A model generated the notes under the pieces. It was not told the DNA's origin. It did not search any database and saw nothing but the letters and a program-made list of their open reading frames with translations. Source: an uncultured Eubacteriales bacterium (GTDB lineage Bacteria; Bacillota; Clostridia; Christensenellales; Aristaeellaceae). Taken from it: a stretch of 27,463 nucleotides of DNA. Position 1 is the first letter of the stretch; every line of letters begins with the position of its first letter. The position numbers and the translations under genes were made by a program. The stretch covers positions 1 through 27,463 of the forward strand of contig UQNM01000033.1 in assembly GCA_900542395.1 (NCBI GenBank). The letters run 5' to 3'. Positions 14,993 through 24,727 of the stretch are shown here, in pieces.

Positions 14993-17900
14993 CTGATTTC
15001 GCCCGCCTCCTTCTTTCGCCTGACCAGCTCGGTCAGCACCTGCTTTTTCGCCGTTTTCTGCATGTTCCGAACCGCTTCTATCCTTTCTTCGTCGCTCATT
15101 CGTTCCCATCTGCTGCCGCTCATCATCGCGCGCAGCCCGATCACATCCCTGCCGCTTCCGTTGAACAGCGTGTCCGCGTAGGTGCTGTTCGCCCAGCGCT
15201 TTTCCTCGTCCGTCAGGCGGATTTTGAAACCCTCGTACTGGTTAAACCCGACCTTGCCCACCTTGAGTTCCTTGGCCAGCGTCTTGGTGATGCTCACCTC
15301 GTACTTGTTTCCGCTCACAAGCTGTCCGGGCAGCCATCCCGTTTCCTTCTTGCGATAGGCGATGTCTACCAGCTCGTCAAGCAGCGCGTCGCTCGTTTCG
15401 CTTCCCGCTGTCCACGGCGTAATGAAGCTGTTGAGAAAATGCAGCGCCGCGTTTTGGCTTTCCTTGTTCCAACTGTTCGCGCCCGTCTGAAGCTGTTCTT
15501 CGCCCGTGATCGTCTTGGCCGTCGGCAGCGTTTGCCGCAGAAGCGGCCAGTTCTGGATGATCGTCTGGTTGATGACCTGTCGGATATAGTTCTGGCTCTT
15601 CGTGTCGCGCACGTAAGGGTCAGTGAACTTCGCAAACGCGCGCACCGCCGAAGGGGTCAGGCGGCTCGCCGTGTTTTCCACCACGCCTTCCAGTATGGAA
15701 GTCGCGATCTGCGTGCCGTCCTTGTAGCCCCTGAACACGTCGGAAACGCCGGAAAGCATCGAGTTGTCGAACAGTTGGTCAATCGAGGAAGCCGCCATGC
15801 GCTTGTTCATGTCCACCGCCATCGCGCCAAAGTCCCCTTCAAATTGTTCGAGCGATTCCGCAATCTCCGCGCCGATCACCCACGGCGCAATCGCCGGAAA
15901 CGCGAAATCAAGCGGAATCTGAATGCCGCCCAAATCGAAATACATGCCGTAGCTCCTGCCGTTGCTCTTTTCAATGGCCGCCAGCTTCGCGTCGTCTTCG
16001 TCCTCGCGTCCCTTGCGAATCAGCCCCATGTTCGCCAGTGCCACACCAAGCACCATCATGCCCGTGCCCGTCAGCCCGCGTCCGAGGTTCATCACAAACT
16101 TTCGCTGGTCAAAGTTCACGCCGTTGTTCATCTTCGCGTCAATCAGACCGTTTTTCACCACCGTGTAGGCCAGACCGATGGGGCTGTACTGCATGGAGCG
16201 AATCGCTACGTTCGTCGGCGTTTTCAGGAACGGCATAATCGCCGTGATGACCATATCCGCGCCCTTGTTTTCCCGCTTGATGCGGTTGATCGCGTCAATG
16301 ATCGCGTTGTCCTCCTGAAAAACGCGCTCCGTCGCGCGTCTCGTCGCCTCGGCATGCCGTTCCTCCTGCGTCATGTCCCGCAGATAGGTTTCCGTGTACC
16401 CGTCCGCCGTTTCGCGCGTGTCTTGGATTTTCGTTCCAAGCCTTGTAATCGCGTCCAGTTCTTCCTGATAGCTCTGCTCGTAGAAGGGGCGGTCGCCAAG
16501 CTGCATCACCATGGCGATAAAGTCATGGACAGCCTGCATGAAGGCGTTGTTGTAGGTGCGGTTGTTGTGGTTCATGTCGAAGCTGCTGGAATGTCCGGTG
16601 TCCACGCCGCGAATGATGTAGTCCGTCAGCGTGTTTGCGATTTCATCCCCGAACGCCTGCTTTCCGGCCTGTCGGCCTTCCTTGGAAGAGAGCGCCGTCG
16701 TCCGGTTTCCCGTCTTTTTGGCGATCATCCTGTCCGCAACCGAGCCGATGGCCTCGCTGGTCAGTTCCAGCGGGCGAATCAGAACGTTGCTTTCAAAGTT
16801 TTTGCTGTACGTTTTAGAGCCGGAAAGCATGCTGTCGTAGCCGTAGTTGTTGAACTTCTGCCACGCGCTGTTCTGCTTCGTGTTCGCCTGCGCGCTGTAC
16901 ATCCGCTGGATAATCGTCTTCCCCTCCGGGGTCTGCGGGGTTTCGTTGTCCCCTTCCAACAACTGATAGGTCGCCATTTCGCCCGTGATGTAGTTGAGGT
17001 CGGCTTCCGTCACCACCGCGTAGCCGCGCTTCATAAATTCCAGCTGCTGGCAGAGCGTCAGCAGACCGTTTCCACGGTTGTTGTTCGGCGTTGCGATGAT
17101 GGCCGCGAGCTGGCGCTCCTTGACGGATGCTTTGAAATAATCGTAGCCGGGCAGCTTCGTTCCCCATAGCCCGTAGTGGTCAATCAAGGCCGTCTGCGCG
17201 CCGGAGAGCGGGATGTGCAGCGGATTGTCCGCGCTCACCACGTCGCTGTTCGGGGCGCTCTGCGCCTTCTGCTGAACCGTTTCTGCCGTGTCGTAGATAC
17301 GGCCTTGCTTTTTGACCGGTGCGCTGTCGCCGACGGGAATGTTCCCTTCGTCAACGCCCTTTTCCCTGTTCGCATCGTCCGCCTGTCTCACCATTTCAGC
17401 CATCGCGCCGGAAGCCGTCAGGCGTTTAAGGGCGTTGCCCGCCTGCAACGCCTGTCCGGCCTTTGATCTGTGATCGTCGTACATCTGGGCAATTCGCAAA
17501 GCCCGCACCAGATATCCTTCGTCTTGGCTCCGCAGCATCGCCACCTGTGCCGCGATGGTTTCATCCGCCGTCCACATGTCCCGGCTGGCGAGGTCGGCAA
17601 TCAGCGCATCCGCGCCCTCCTGATCGTATCTCGCGTTTGCCCGTTCCACTTGTTCGCGGTTGATCTGCTTTTCGTGCGCGTCGCCAAGCAGCCCCTGCTT
17701 GATTCGGTCTGTCAGCGTGTCGATCTTTGGGGCGTTGACGTTGCCGAACTGGTTGAGCACCAGCGAATAGCGGGTGTCCGGGTTCATCGGGTCGAACAGC
17801 CCGACGTTGTCCGTCGCGCTCTTGATCTGTTCGGGGTAAAACGCGATGTATTCCTCGCCGCCGTTGTTCACGCCGTCATAGCCAAGGCTTTCCAAATACT

Positions 17901-20900
17901 CACGCGCTTTCACGCCCGCTTCGTTTTGTCCCTTGAATCGGTTCAGCGCCTTGTAAGCCGTCCCTTCATCCGCCGGGTTTTTGATGCTCAGGTAAAACGC
18001 TTTCACATTGCCGCCGTAACCGGCTGCATCATCGTCCCACGGAGAGAAGAACGCGCCCTGAATATCCATGTTCGCTCGGCCTTTGGTCATATCAAAAGCG
18101 TTAAAATCCGCGTCCGAGCCGTGATAGACAATGAGCGGTTTCTCGTCTTCGTCAACGACCTTGCTGTCCTTAAACCAGCGCTTGAATTGGCGTGTTTCTG
18201 TCTGTTCCATATTTTTCTGCTTGACAGAACCGCCTGCATCGAATATACTATGGATGAGCCCGGTCTTCTCGGAAATGCTAGGGAATTGTACCCTTGGATC
18301 GCTGATTAGATTTGAGGCTCTGTTTTTATCCAGATAGTACACGCCGACGCTGTCGGCGTTTTCTTTTTGCAGCGCTTTTTTGAACAGGTTTTCAACATTT
18401 CCTCTGCCATGAACGCTCGCCAGATGGTTTGCGTCAATCTGAACGCCGTTCGCTGTCGAGGATGTTTGAATCGTAATCGGCGCAATCACATTTTTTCCAT
18501 CGATTGTTCCGTCCACAATCGCCACAATGCTGTCGTTCGGGCGCGTTGCCGATTCGATGATCGCCACCGGATGCTCAAGCAGCTCCGGAAGATGTTCAAG
18601 CATGACCAAGCTCATCTGGTGGTCTTCCTTCGTTCCGTTCACCGCGTAATCCACATGGGTCTGGTTCATCGTCATAGGCAGATCGTTCAGGCCAATTCTC
18701 CTGAAAACCTCCGGCGTTCTGCCAACGAGCAGTGCGTCATTTTTCGGGAACTTTCCATTTTGCCAGTCTTCTACCTGTTCGGCGAACGATTTAGAATAGT
18801 CGTAGTGACCATCCTGTTCCAAATCCAGCGCATACCGTCTGCGCTCTTCTTTTGCCGCTTTTCCCGCGTCCATAAGCGCGGTTCGAAGCGCGTCGCGCGC
18901 CTTGACCAGATCGTTGTATTCGTCCATCCTGCCCGCCGTCTTCGCCTTCACTCTGGCGATAAACTGCGTCAGGCTGTTGTACAGTCGAACACCGAATCGC
19001 TGCTTTTCGCCCAGCAGATCATAAATCTGCGTTTCGCCGCCTGTTTTTGTCCAGTCGGCCAGCTTGCCGATAACCGTCTCCGTCGCTCTGGCTACAAGCT
19101 CCTTCTGCGCGTCCTCCGGCGTAAACGTGCGACCGTCCCGCTCGTAGACCGGGGCGTACACTTCCGTGATGCGTTCAACGTCGTGCCGCATGGCCGTTTC
19201 GTCTCCGTGATAGGCCGCCTGCAAAACCGCGTCCCTGTATGCGCCATACCCTTTTCCGTTTTCGATAAAGTGCGTCAGTTCGTGGCAGAGCACCACGCGC
19301 ATCGCCTCGCCCGTGCCCATTCGGCTGGAAATATACAGGCGGTTTGTCTGCGGGTCGTAGTGTCCGCGAAGGCCGTCCCCCAGATCGGCGACCACAATCT
19401 GCGTCCCGAAATGTTTTCCGATTACGCTGGAAAACTTCTGGAAAACAGGGTTCTTGATGCCGCCCTGGTCTATGCCTTCCTGCCCCGCATCCGCTCCGAC
19501 TGTGCCAATGCTGGCCTCCATCCCGCCCAGCTTGCCTTTCAGCTCACCGCTCCTATCCAGCAGATTCAGAATTTCCGTCTCCGGGTGCGCGCTCGCCTCG
19601 TCCATCCGGCCGGGGATTTGCGCCGCCAGCTCGCGGAAAAAGCCGCTGTCAAGGTCAACGTCCGCGCTCTTGCGGTTGACGCGGAACTGTGTGCCGTATT
19701 GGCGGTTCACCTGCGCGATTGTCCGCAGTCCCGTCGTGTGCAGCACCTCGGCAATCTGCTGTTCGTTCAGCCAGATGCGCTTTTTTCGAATGTCCCTGAC
19801 CACCGGGGCGATCTCGTCCATCTCGCTCTGTGTCTGCTCCCGCTCGGTCTGCCTTTGGTATTCTTCCTGCGCCTGCTGCTCCCGCTCGGCGATTTCCGCT
19901 TCCGCCTTCCGGCGCGCCTCGTAAGCCTCCGGGTTTTGCAGCGCTTCCCGGCGGTCGTAAAGCGCCATCAGCCGCGCGCCGATCTCGTTCATCCGCGCGT
20001 CGAGCTGGCCAAGCGTTTCCTCGTCCATTCCCATGGCTTCCGCTTCCGTATAGCTCTGCGTCGCCGCGTAGAATTCTTCTTCCGCCGCCTGCTGCTGCGC
20101 GTCGAGCTGCGCAATCTCGTTGTCAATGGCCTGCATCCGCGCTTCCCGGTCGTCAAGCATGGCTTCCCGCGCCGCCGCGTCCTCCGCGATGACGGCCTTC
20201 CTGCCCGCCTGTCTCGCCTCTGCCAGCCGCTGTGCCGCCGCCTGCTGCATTTCGTCCGTTCTGCGCGCGGCGACTGCGCCCTGCTCGTTCGCGGTTTTCT
20301 GGTTTTCGCCCATGCGCACGCGCGCTTCGGTCATTTCCTTCTGCCGCGTCAGGTCGCCGTTCATCACTGCGTCGCTCGCTTCCGTGAACTGCGCCCGGCT
20401 GTTGTCCGCCGCCGTCTGCGCCGCTTCCGCCTGTGCGCGCGCCTCGTCGGCCTGCTGCTTGGCCTTTGCCGCGTGCGCCGCGCTTCCGCGCTCGTCCTTC
20501 CCGCTGATGATCTCTTCGGCAACGGCCTTGCTTTCCTTCTGCTGTCGCACATAGTCGTTGAGCAGCGCGCAGGCCTGTTCGTCGCCCAGCGTCTTTGTCA
20601 CGTCCATGATGACGTTCTCCACGTCCGTCCGCTTGCCGTTCATCAGGTCTTGCGCCGCCTTCACGCCGCGCAGCGTGCCCACGCCGCTTCCCGCCGCGCC
20701 GGACAGGGAGAACAGCACCGCGCCGATGGCGTTCTCCACCGCGCCGCTGACAACGCCCTCCGCCGCGCCCTTCACGTCAAGGTTCTTGGGGTTCAGCAGA
20801 TTCAGCGCCATATTCAGGCCGTCCGTGAACGTGATTTCCTCGCCGGCGTCCACCTTGCGGAAGATTTCGCCCAGCGCGTTGTCCGTCCAGTTTGCCGACA

Positions 20901-23900
20901 ATCCTTCAAAGAATTCGTCGTGAACCACTTCGTCAAATTCGTTTTGGGCAAACGCCTTGCCAAACGACTTGCCAAACGTCCGAATCGCCGCAAGGCCTCG
21001 GCAAGCGCCCGCCGGGTTGCGGATGATCCGGCTTCTCGCGGCTTCCGTCAGCGCGCTCATGCCCGTCATCCTGCCCAATACGCCCTCGAACGTGCCGAAG
21101 TTCGCCGCGCAGTCAAGCCCCGTGTTCACCGCGCCCAGATATCGAGCGGAATCAATGCTGTATCCCTTTTGCAGATACTCGTCAAAGTTGTTCTTGAACC
21201 CGACGACGCTGTACCCCGTGTTAAAGCCGAGCAGGCTGCTGCCCGTCGCCAGCGTTGTTCCCGCCGCCACACCGGCCGAAACCGCGTTGTAGGTCATGCC
21301 CTTCACGCGCCCGAACCACTTGAATTCATCCTCCGTCGCGTTCGTGCGCATGAATCCTTCCATCGTCGCGATGTCCCGGCGCACCTCCGCGCTGTTCTTG
21401 AGGAAATCCCCCTCAAAATCCATCGGGTCAATGCCGAGCTGATATACGTCCGCCGCACCGGCCAGCGCCTTTCTCAGCGCATTGGCGTAGTTCTCGTCGA
21501 GCGTCCCGCTGGCCAGCGCGCTTTCAATGTCCTTGCGGTACTGCGTCCGGCCATATGCGCCGTATTCGTTCTGGTATCGGTTCTGGATGCGCGCCGCGTT
21601 GACGAGCACCATGCCCTGAGAATAGCCCGTGTACAGGCTGTCCTTGAAATCCAGATACCATTGTTCGCCGCCCGCGCGGATGCCCGCGCCGACCGTGTAG
21701 TCCGCGCCAACGCCCTGACCGAAGGGAACGTCCAGCGCCGCCATTTCCTCGTCGGTGATCGCCGCGCCCTGCTGGCTGATGCGGCTGGCCGCGCGCTCGC
21801 AAAGCGCGTTCATGTCCACGCCGCCCGTCTTGGCGTAGTATTCGTCCAGCGTCAGCCCCAGCGCAAGCGCCGTCTGCGTGTCCTCTTCGAGCAGCGCGTC
21901 CATCTGCTCCCTGAGCTGCGCCTGATAGTCGCCCGTGTCGATCACGCCCTGCGCGTCGAGGTTCAGCTTCACGCTGCTTAAGTCAAACGGACTGACCGCA
22001 TTTTTGCTCGCGCCCGGCCTGAAATAGTCGTCCACCGCCGCCAGCCGCCCGACATAGCCCATGTCCGCGTTCAGCTCGTCCTGCCCTGCCTGCGCGTTCT
22101 GGCGCACCAGCGCGAGCTGTTCCTCGCTGGCCGTTCCCTTGAGCGCCGCCGTGCGCGCGTCGATGAGCGCCTGCGCGCTCGCCTCCTCCTGCGCCCTGCG
22201 CATGTCGGCCTTGTCGGTCAGCAGCTCGTCCCTGGCCGCGTAGATGCTTGCCAGCTCGTCCATCGCATTTTCGTCCGTGGTGAGCAGGCGCTCCATCAGC
22301 GGCAGCTCCGCGTCGCCGCCCAGCGTCCCCGCCTGCTCCATCGCCTCGGCCTGCGCCGCCCATACGACCATCTGCGCCATCACGTCGCCCCGCAGCTCGT
22401 CCGGGAAGGAATCGCTCTTCATCACGTCGTACAGCGTCTTGACCGTCTGCCCCTGCGCCGCGATGTTCCCGTAGGTCACCGCGTCGGCCATGTCGTTTCC
22501 GACGATAATGCGCTGGCTGTCCGCTTCCGTCAGCGTGCCGATCATTCGCCGCGCGTTTCCGCTCTCTGCCAGCATGCGATCCAGCTCATCCTTGCCCGCG
22601 CCCTCGATCTGGTCATACCGTCCCTTGAGCAGCGCGTCCGCCGCCTCGCCGACGGTCTGCGCCTCGTGCATGCGAATTTCCGCGCCTGTTTCATCCGTGC
22701 GCTCCCTGCCTCCCTCTTCGAGGGAGGTGTCAGCGGAGCTGACGGAAGGAGTTGCCATCCATTCCGCAAAGCTCATCCCGCCCTGCGCGACGATCCGCTC
22801 TTCCGGGGTCATCTGAACGGGGCCTTGCACCTCCGGCGCTTTGCCGCTGTCCGCGGTCTTTTCCTTGGCCGCCGTCGGGAAGCCCGGCGCGGTCGATGCC
22901 GTCATCGTTTGGGAAACAATCTGGCTCTCCGCCTTCGCCTGCGCAGGGCTTTCGGCCTTTTCCTGTTCCTCCTGCTCGGGCACTTTCCCGGCCAGTCCGC
23001 TCCAAAATCCCGGCTTCTTCTCTTTCTTCTGCTCTTCCTCGGGCGCGCGCGCTTCGTCTGCCGCCTCGGCGGGCGCGTCGTCTGTGCTTTCGGAAGGCGT
23101 TTCCCCGCCCGTGATGCCCGTGTAGGCCTTGTCCAGCGCCGCCGTCAGCTGGCTTTTCGCATAGTCGGAGTATGCGCTTTCCTCGATCTCCTGCCGCGCC
23201 TTGAGGTAGGCCGCCGCGTCTTCCTTGTCGTGCTTTCCGTCTCCGTAGAATCGGTTCGCGTAGTCCTCTGCCGCGTCCCTGTATTCGTCACGGGTCAGGT
23301 TCGCGCTTTCAAGGAACGTGCCCACGCCGTCCGCATTTTCGCCGTAGAATCGGCTGCCCTCGGTCTGCGTCAGCGTCTTAAACGCCTTTGCCGCCCGCGC
23401 GCGAAGCGTGTCGTCCGCAATGGAATTGATGCCGCGAATCACCGTCGCCGCGTCCGCCGTATTTGCGTTGATGCTCTGTCCGTCAAAGCCCATCAGGGGC
23501 ATTTCAGCCAGCTCCAGCATGGCCGTGTTGCGCGCATTGGCGTTCTTCTGCCGCGTTTCCTGCTCGCTGTCAATCTGCTTGTTCAGGCTTTGCTTCAGCT
23601 TCGTCTGTCCGGAAATGGTCAGCTCGTTGTTCAGCGCAAGCTTCATGCCTTGAAGGGAACCGCTGGTCTTCCCGGTCATGTCCATGACCGATTCGCCCTT
23701 GCTGTTCTTTTGCAAGCCGTATACGCCCGTCAGGCTCGGCTCGTCAAAGCTGGGCGCCTGCGCCGTTTTCATCGCCGGGCGTTCGGTATTCGCATACGCT
23801 TTTCCGATTGCGCCCGCGCTGTAATCCTTCGCCGTCGATTCTTCCGGCTTTTCGATCTGCGCGTTCTGCTCGTCGTCCTTCTTTTTTCGGTCATTCCACT

Positions 23901-23907
23901 TGCTCAT
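14989..23907 (-). CDS. Giant polyvalent virion protein with metallopeptidase, MuF-C-like and ART-like domains
   Basis: This is a single uninterrupted 2972-codon frame. Domains in order: a charged N-terminus; an acidic, Pro/Ala-rich linker (~267-395) carrying an in-frame palindromic repeat; a mostly helical region with hydrophobic Gly-rich segments (~870-900 and ~1050-1080); a long coiled coil (~1140-1365); a zincin motif, HELTH at 1542-1546 with a candidate third ligand Glu1603 in KELVARATE; a MuF-C-like region (~1700-1890); an ADP-ribosyltransferase-like domain (His1929 in VYHGSD, GAFFSPWDDDAAGY, Glu2018-2019 in EEYIAFYPEQIKS); an unrecognised middle; and hydrophobic LPD-like segments (AIMPFLKTPTNVA at ~2560, GRGLTGTGMMVLGVALANMG at ~2610). 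AAGGAG overlaps the preceding stop. It is probably packaged and injected with DNA as an ejection and counter-defence polyprotein. Confidence 0.9.
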   Translation of the reverse strand: MSKWNDRKKKDDEQNAQIEKPEESTAKDYSAGAIGKAYANTERPAMKTAQAPSFDEPSLTGVYGLQKNSKGESVMDMTGKTSGSLQGMKLALNNELTISGQTKLKQSLNKQIDSEQETRQKNANARNTAMLELAEMPLMGFDGQSINANTADAATVIRGINSIADDTLRARAAKAFKTLTQTEGSRFYGENADGVGTFLESANLTRDEYRDAAEDYANRFYGDGKHDKEDAAAYLKARQEIEESAYSDYAKSQLTAALDKAYTGITGGETPSESTDDAPAEAADEARAPEEEQKKEKKPGFWSGLAGKVPEQEEQEKAESPAQAKAESQIVSQTMTASTAPGFPTAAKEKTADSGKAPEVQGPVQMTPEERIVAQGGMSFAEWMATPSVSSADTSLEEGGRERTDETGAEIRMHEAQTVGEAADALLKGRYDQIEGAGKDELDRMLAESGNARRMIGTLTEADSQRIIVGNDMADAVTYGNIAAQGQTVKTLYDVMKSDSFPDELRGDVMAQMVVWAAQAEAMEQAGTLGGDAELPLMERLLTTDENAMDELASIYAARDELLTDKADMRRAQEEASAQALIDARTAALKGTASEEQLALVRQNAQAGQDELNADMGYVGRLAAVDDYFRPGASKNAVSPFDLSSVKLNLDAQGVIDTGDYQAQLREQMDALLEEDTQTALALGLTLDEYYAKTGGVDMNALCERAASRISQQGAAITDEEMAALDVPFGQGVGADYTVGAGIRAGGEQWYLDFKDSLYTGYSQGMVLVNAARIQNRYQNEYGAYGRTQYRKDIESALASGTLDENYANALRKALAGAADVYQLGIDPMDFEGDFLKNSAEVRRDIATMEGFMRTNATEDEFKWFGRVKGMTYNAVSAGVAAGTTLATGSSLLGFNTGYSVVGFKNNFDEYLQKGYSIDSARYLGAVNTGLDCAANFGTFEGVLGRMTGMSALTEAARSRIIRNPAGACRGLAAIRTFGKSFGKAFAQNEFDEVVHDEFFEGLSANWTDNALGEIFRKVDAGEEITFTDGLNMALNLLNPKNLDVKGAAEGVVSGAVENAIGAVLFSLSGAAGSGVGTLRGVKAAQDLMNGKRTDVENVIMDVTKTLGDEQACALLNDYVRQQKESKAVAEEIISGKDERGSAAHAAKAKQQADEARAQAEAAQTAADNSRAQFTEASDAVMNGDLTRQKEMTEARVRMGENQKTANEQGAVAARRTDEMQQAAAQRLAEARQAGRKAVIAEDAAAREAMLDDREARMQAIDNEIAQLDAQQQAAEEEFYAATQSYTEAEAMGMDEETLGQLDARMNEIGARLMALYDRREALQNPEAYEARRKAEAEIAEREQQAQEEYQRQTEREQTQSEMDEIAPVVRDIRKKRIWLNEQQIAEVLHTTGLRTIAQVNRQYGTQFRVNRKSADVDLDSGFFRELAAQIPGRMDEASAHPETEILNLLDRSGELKGKLGGMEASIGTVGADAGQEGIDQGGIKNPVFQKFSSVIGKHFGTQIVVADLGDGLRGHYDPQTNRLYISSRMGTGEAMRVVLCHELTHFIENGKGYGAYRDAVLQAAYHGDETAMRHDVERITEVYAPVYERDGRTFTPEDAQKELVARATETVIGKLADWTKTGGETQIYDLLGEKQRFGVRLYNSLTQFIARVKAKTAGRMDEYNDLVKARDALRTALMDAGKAAKEERRRYALDLEQDGHYDYSKSFAEQVEDWQNGKFPKNDALLVGRTPEVFRRIGLNDLPMTMNQTHVDYAVNGTKEDHQMSLVMLEHLPELLEHPVAIIESATRPNDSIVAIVDGTIDGKNVIAPITIQTSSTANGVQIDANHLASVHGRGNVENLFKKALQKENADSVGVYYLDKNRASNLISDPRVQFPSISEKTGLIHSIFDAGGSVKQKNMEQTETRQFKRWFKDSKVVDEDEKPLIVYHGSDADFNAFDMTKGRANMDIQGAFFSPWDDDAAGYGGNVKAFYLSIKNPADEGTAYKALNRFKGQNEAGVKAREYLESLGYDGVNNGGEEYIAFYPEQIKSATDNVGLFDPMNPDTRYSLVLNQFGNVNAPKIDTLTDRIKQGLLGDAHEKQINREQVERANARYDQEGADALIADLASRDMWTADETIAAQVAMLRSQDEGYLVRALRIAQMYDDHRSKAGQALQAGNALKRLTASGAMAEMVRQADDANREKGVDEGNIPVGDSAPVKKQGRIYDTAETVQQKAQSAPNSDVVSADNPLHIPLSGAQTALIDHYGLWGTKLPGYDYFKASVKERQLAAIIATPNNNRGNGLLTLCQQLEFMKRGYAVVTEADLNYITGEMATYQLLEGDNETPQTPEGKTIIQRMYSAQANTKQNSAWQKFNNYGYDSMLSGSKTYSKNFESNVLIRPLELTSEAIGSVADRMIAKKTGNRTTALSSKEGRQAGKQAFGDEIANTLTDYIIRGVDTGHSSSFDMNHNNRTYNNAFMQAVHDFIAMVMQLGDRPFYEQSYQEELDAITRLGTKIQDTRETADGYTETYLRDMTQEERHAEATRRATERVFQEDNAIIDAINRIKRENKGADMVITAIMPFLKTPTNVAIRSMQYSPIGLAYTVVKNGLIDAKMNNGVNFDQRKFVMNLGRGLTGTGMMVLGVALANMGLIRKGREDEDDAKLAAIEKSNGRSYGMYFDLGGIQIPLDFAFPAIAPWVIGAEIAESLEQFEGDFGAMAVDMNKRMAASSIDQLFDNSMLSGVSDVFRGYKDGTQIATSILEGVVENTASRLTPSAVRAFAKFTDPYVRDTKSQNYIRQVINQTIIQNWPLLRQTLPTAKTITGEEQLQTGANSWNKESQNAALHFLNSFITPWTAGSETSDALLDELVDIAYRKKETGWLPGQLVSGNKYEVSITKTLAKELKVGKVGFNQYEGFKIRLTDEEKRWANSTYADTLFNGSGRDVIGLRAMMSGSRWERMSDEERIEAVRNMQKTAKKQVLTELVRRKKEAGEIR
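22709..22753 (+). repeat. Double-hairpin repeat copy B, in frame inside the giant gene
   Basis: CCTCCCTC-TTC-GAGGGAGG (22709-22727), then GTCAGC-GGA-GCTGAC and GGAAGGAGTT. The copy is 45 bp, a multiple of three. It is antisense to the giant gene and is translated there as TPSVSSADTSLEEGG (about residues 386-399). Confidence 0.85.
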
Positions 23908-23916
23908 AGGCTCTCC

Positions 23917-24723
23917 TTATCCGTATGAAATCGCGTCAACGTCGCTGCTTGCCTTTTTCTTCTTACTCCCCGACCCTCTCCCCGCGCTTCCCGTCGTGCT
24001 CGTCGTGTGGCTCGCCGTGTCGGTCGTGCCCGTCGTGTCGGTCGTGCCGGTCGTCTGCTGGGTGCCGGTCGTCTGCTGTCCCATCGCGGCGGAAATGGCC
24101 GTCAGGTAGTTGCTGTTGTACTCCCGGCGCTGCGTGTCCTTTAGCTCCTGCACCTTCGCCGCCAACTGGCTGGCAAAGTCCGTGTTCAGCCGCCCCTGCG
24201 TCTGGCTGTTCTGCTGCGCCGCCTGCGTGATCTGGTCTTGAATCTGCCCGGTCTTGCGCGCGTTCTCGTCCGTCAGCTCCCGTACAGCCTTCGCCAGCGC
24301 GTCGCCCTGGTTGGCGAGCGTTTGCAGCGTGTAGCTGCTCCTGCCCATGCCGCGCTCAAGCGCCGCCGTCTCAACGTTCGCCTTGCTCTGGCGGTAGGCG
24401 CTGTTCTGCTCGTCGATGGCGCGCGTCAGGTTGGCCGCGAGGTTCGCGATCTCCTGCTCCTTGCTCAGCTTCGTCGTTTCAAAATTCTGTCGGCTGGCCT
24501 CAATCCCCGCGTTGAGCTGCGGCCGCAGCAGGTTTTCCGCAAACGCCGCAATCTCCTTATCCGTCATGTTCCCGGCCAGCCCGCCGAGAATCTGGCTGAG
24601 CAATTCGCTGTCCAGCAGCTTCTTTGTCGTGCTCTGGCTCTGACTTTGGCTTTGGCTCTGACTGTGCTCTCTGCTGTTCGTCGTCGAGGATTGAAACGTC
24701 TCCGTCGTCGTTCTTTTCGCCAT
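23917..24723 (-). CDS. Ser/Thr/Gln-rich internal virion (ejection-type) protein
   Basis: This 268-residue protein has low-complexity ends and a helical core. The N-terminus has a Thr-rich stretch and an SQ dipeptide repeat (residues ~22-31). The core (~35-215) is charged, Ala/Gln-rich and predicted coiled-coil, with NFETTKLSKEQEIANLAANL and RGMGRSSYTLQTLANQGDAL. The C-terminus has TTGT/TDTTG repeats and a KKKK patch. It sits between the neck genes and the giant protein, where T7-like and P22-like phages encode ejection proteins; this placement, not homology, suggests the role. The start ATG 24721-24723 follows the upstream stop by 4 nt with a GGGAAG site. Confidence 0.7.
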   Translation of the reverse strand: MAKRTTTETFQSSTTNSREHSQSQSQSQSQSTTKKLLDSELLSQILGGLAGNMTDKEIAAFAENLLRPQLNAGIEASRQNFETTKLSKEQEIANLAANLTRAIDEQNSAYRQSKANVETAALERGMGRSSYTLQTLANQGDALAKAVRELTDENARKTGQIQDQITQAAQQNSQTQGRLNTDFASQLAAKVQELKDTQRREYNSNYLTAISAAMGQQTTGTQQTTGTTDTTGTTDTASHTTSTTGSAGRGSGSKKKKASSDVDAISYG

Positions 24724-24727
24724 GTTC

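Noticed and set aside
14992..15109. A 39-codon N-terminal extension of the BppU-like gene
   Set aside because: It lies in a second frame of the giant gene's end; the ATGA overlap and the family-like N-terminus favour the start at 14992.
15439..17169. A 576-codon plus-strand frame
   Set aside because: Antisense of the C-terminal third of the giant gene with no recognisable motif.
18367..21981. A 1204-codon open frame on the plus strand, opposite the giant gene
   Set aside because: It is the antisense shadow of a high-GC coding region: Arg/Leu/His/Val-rich, no domain pattern and no ribosome-binding site. The minus frame has recognisable domains.
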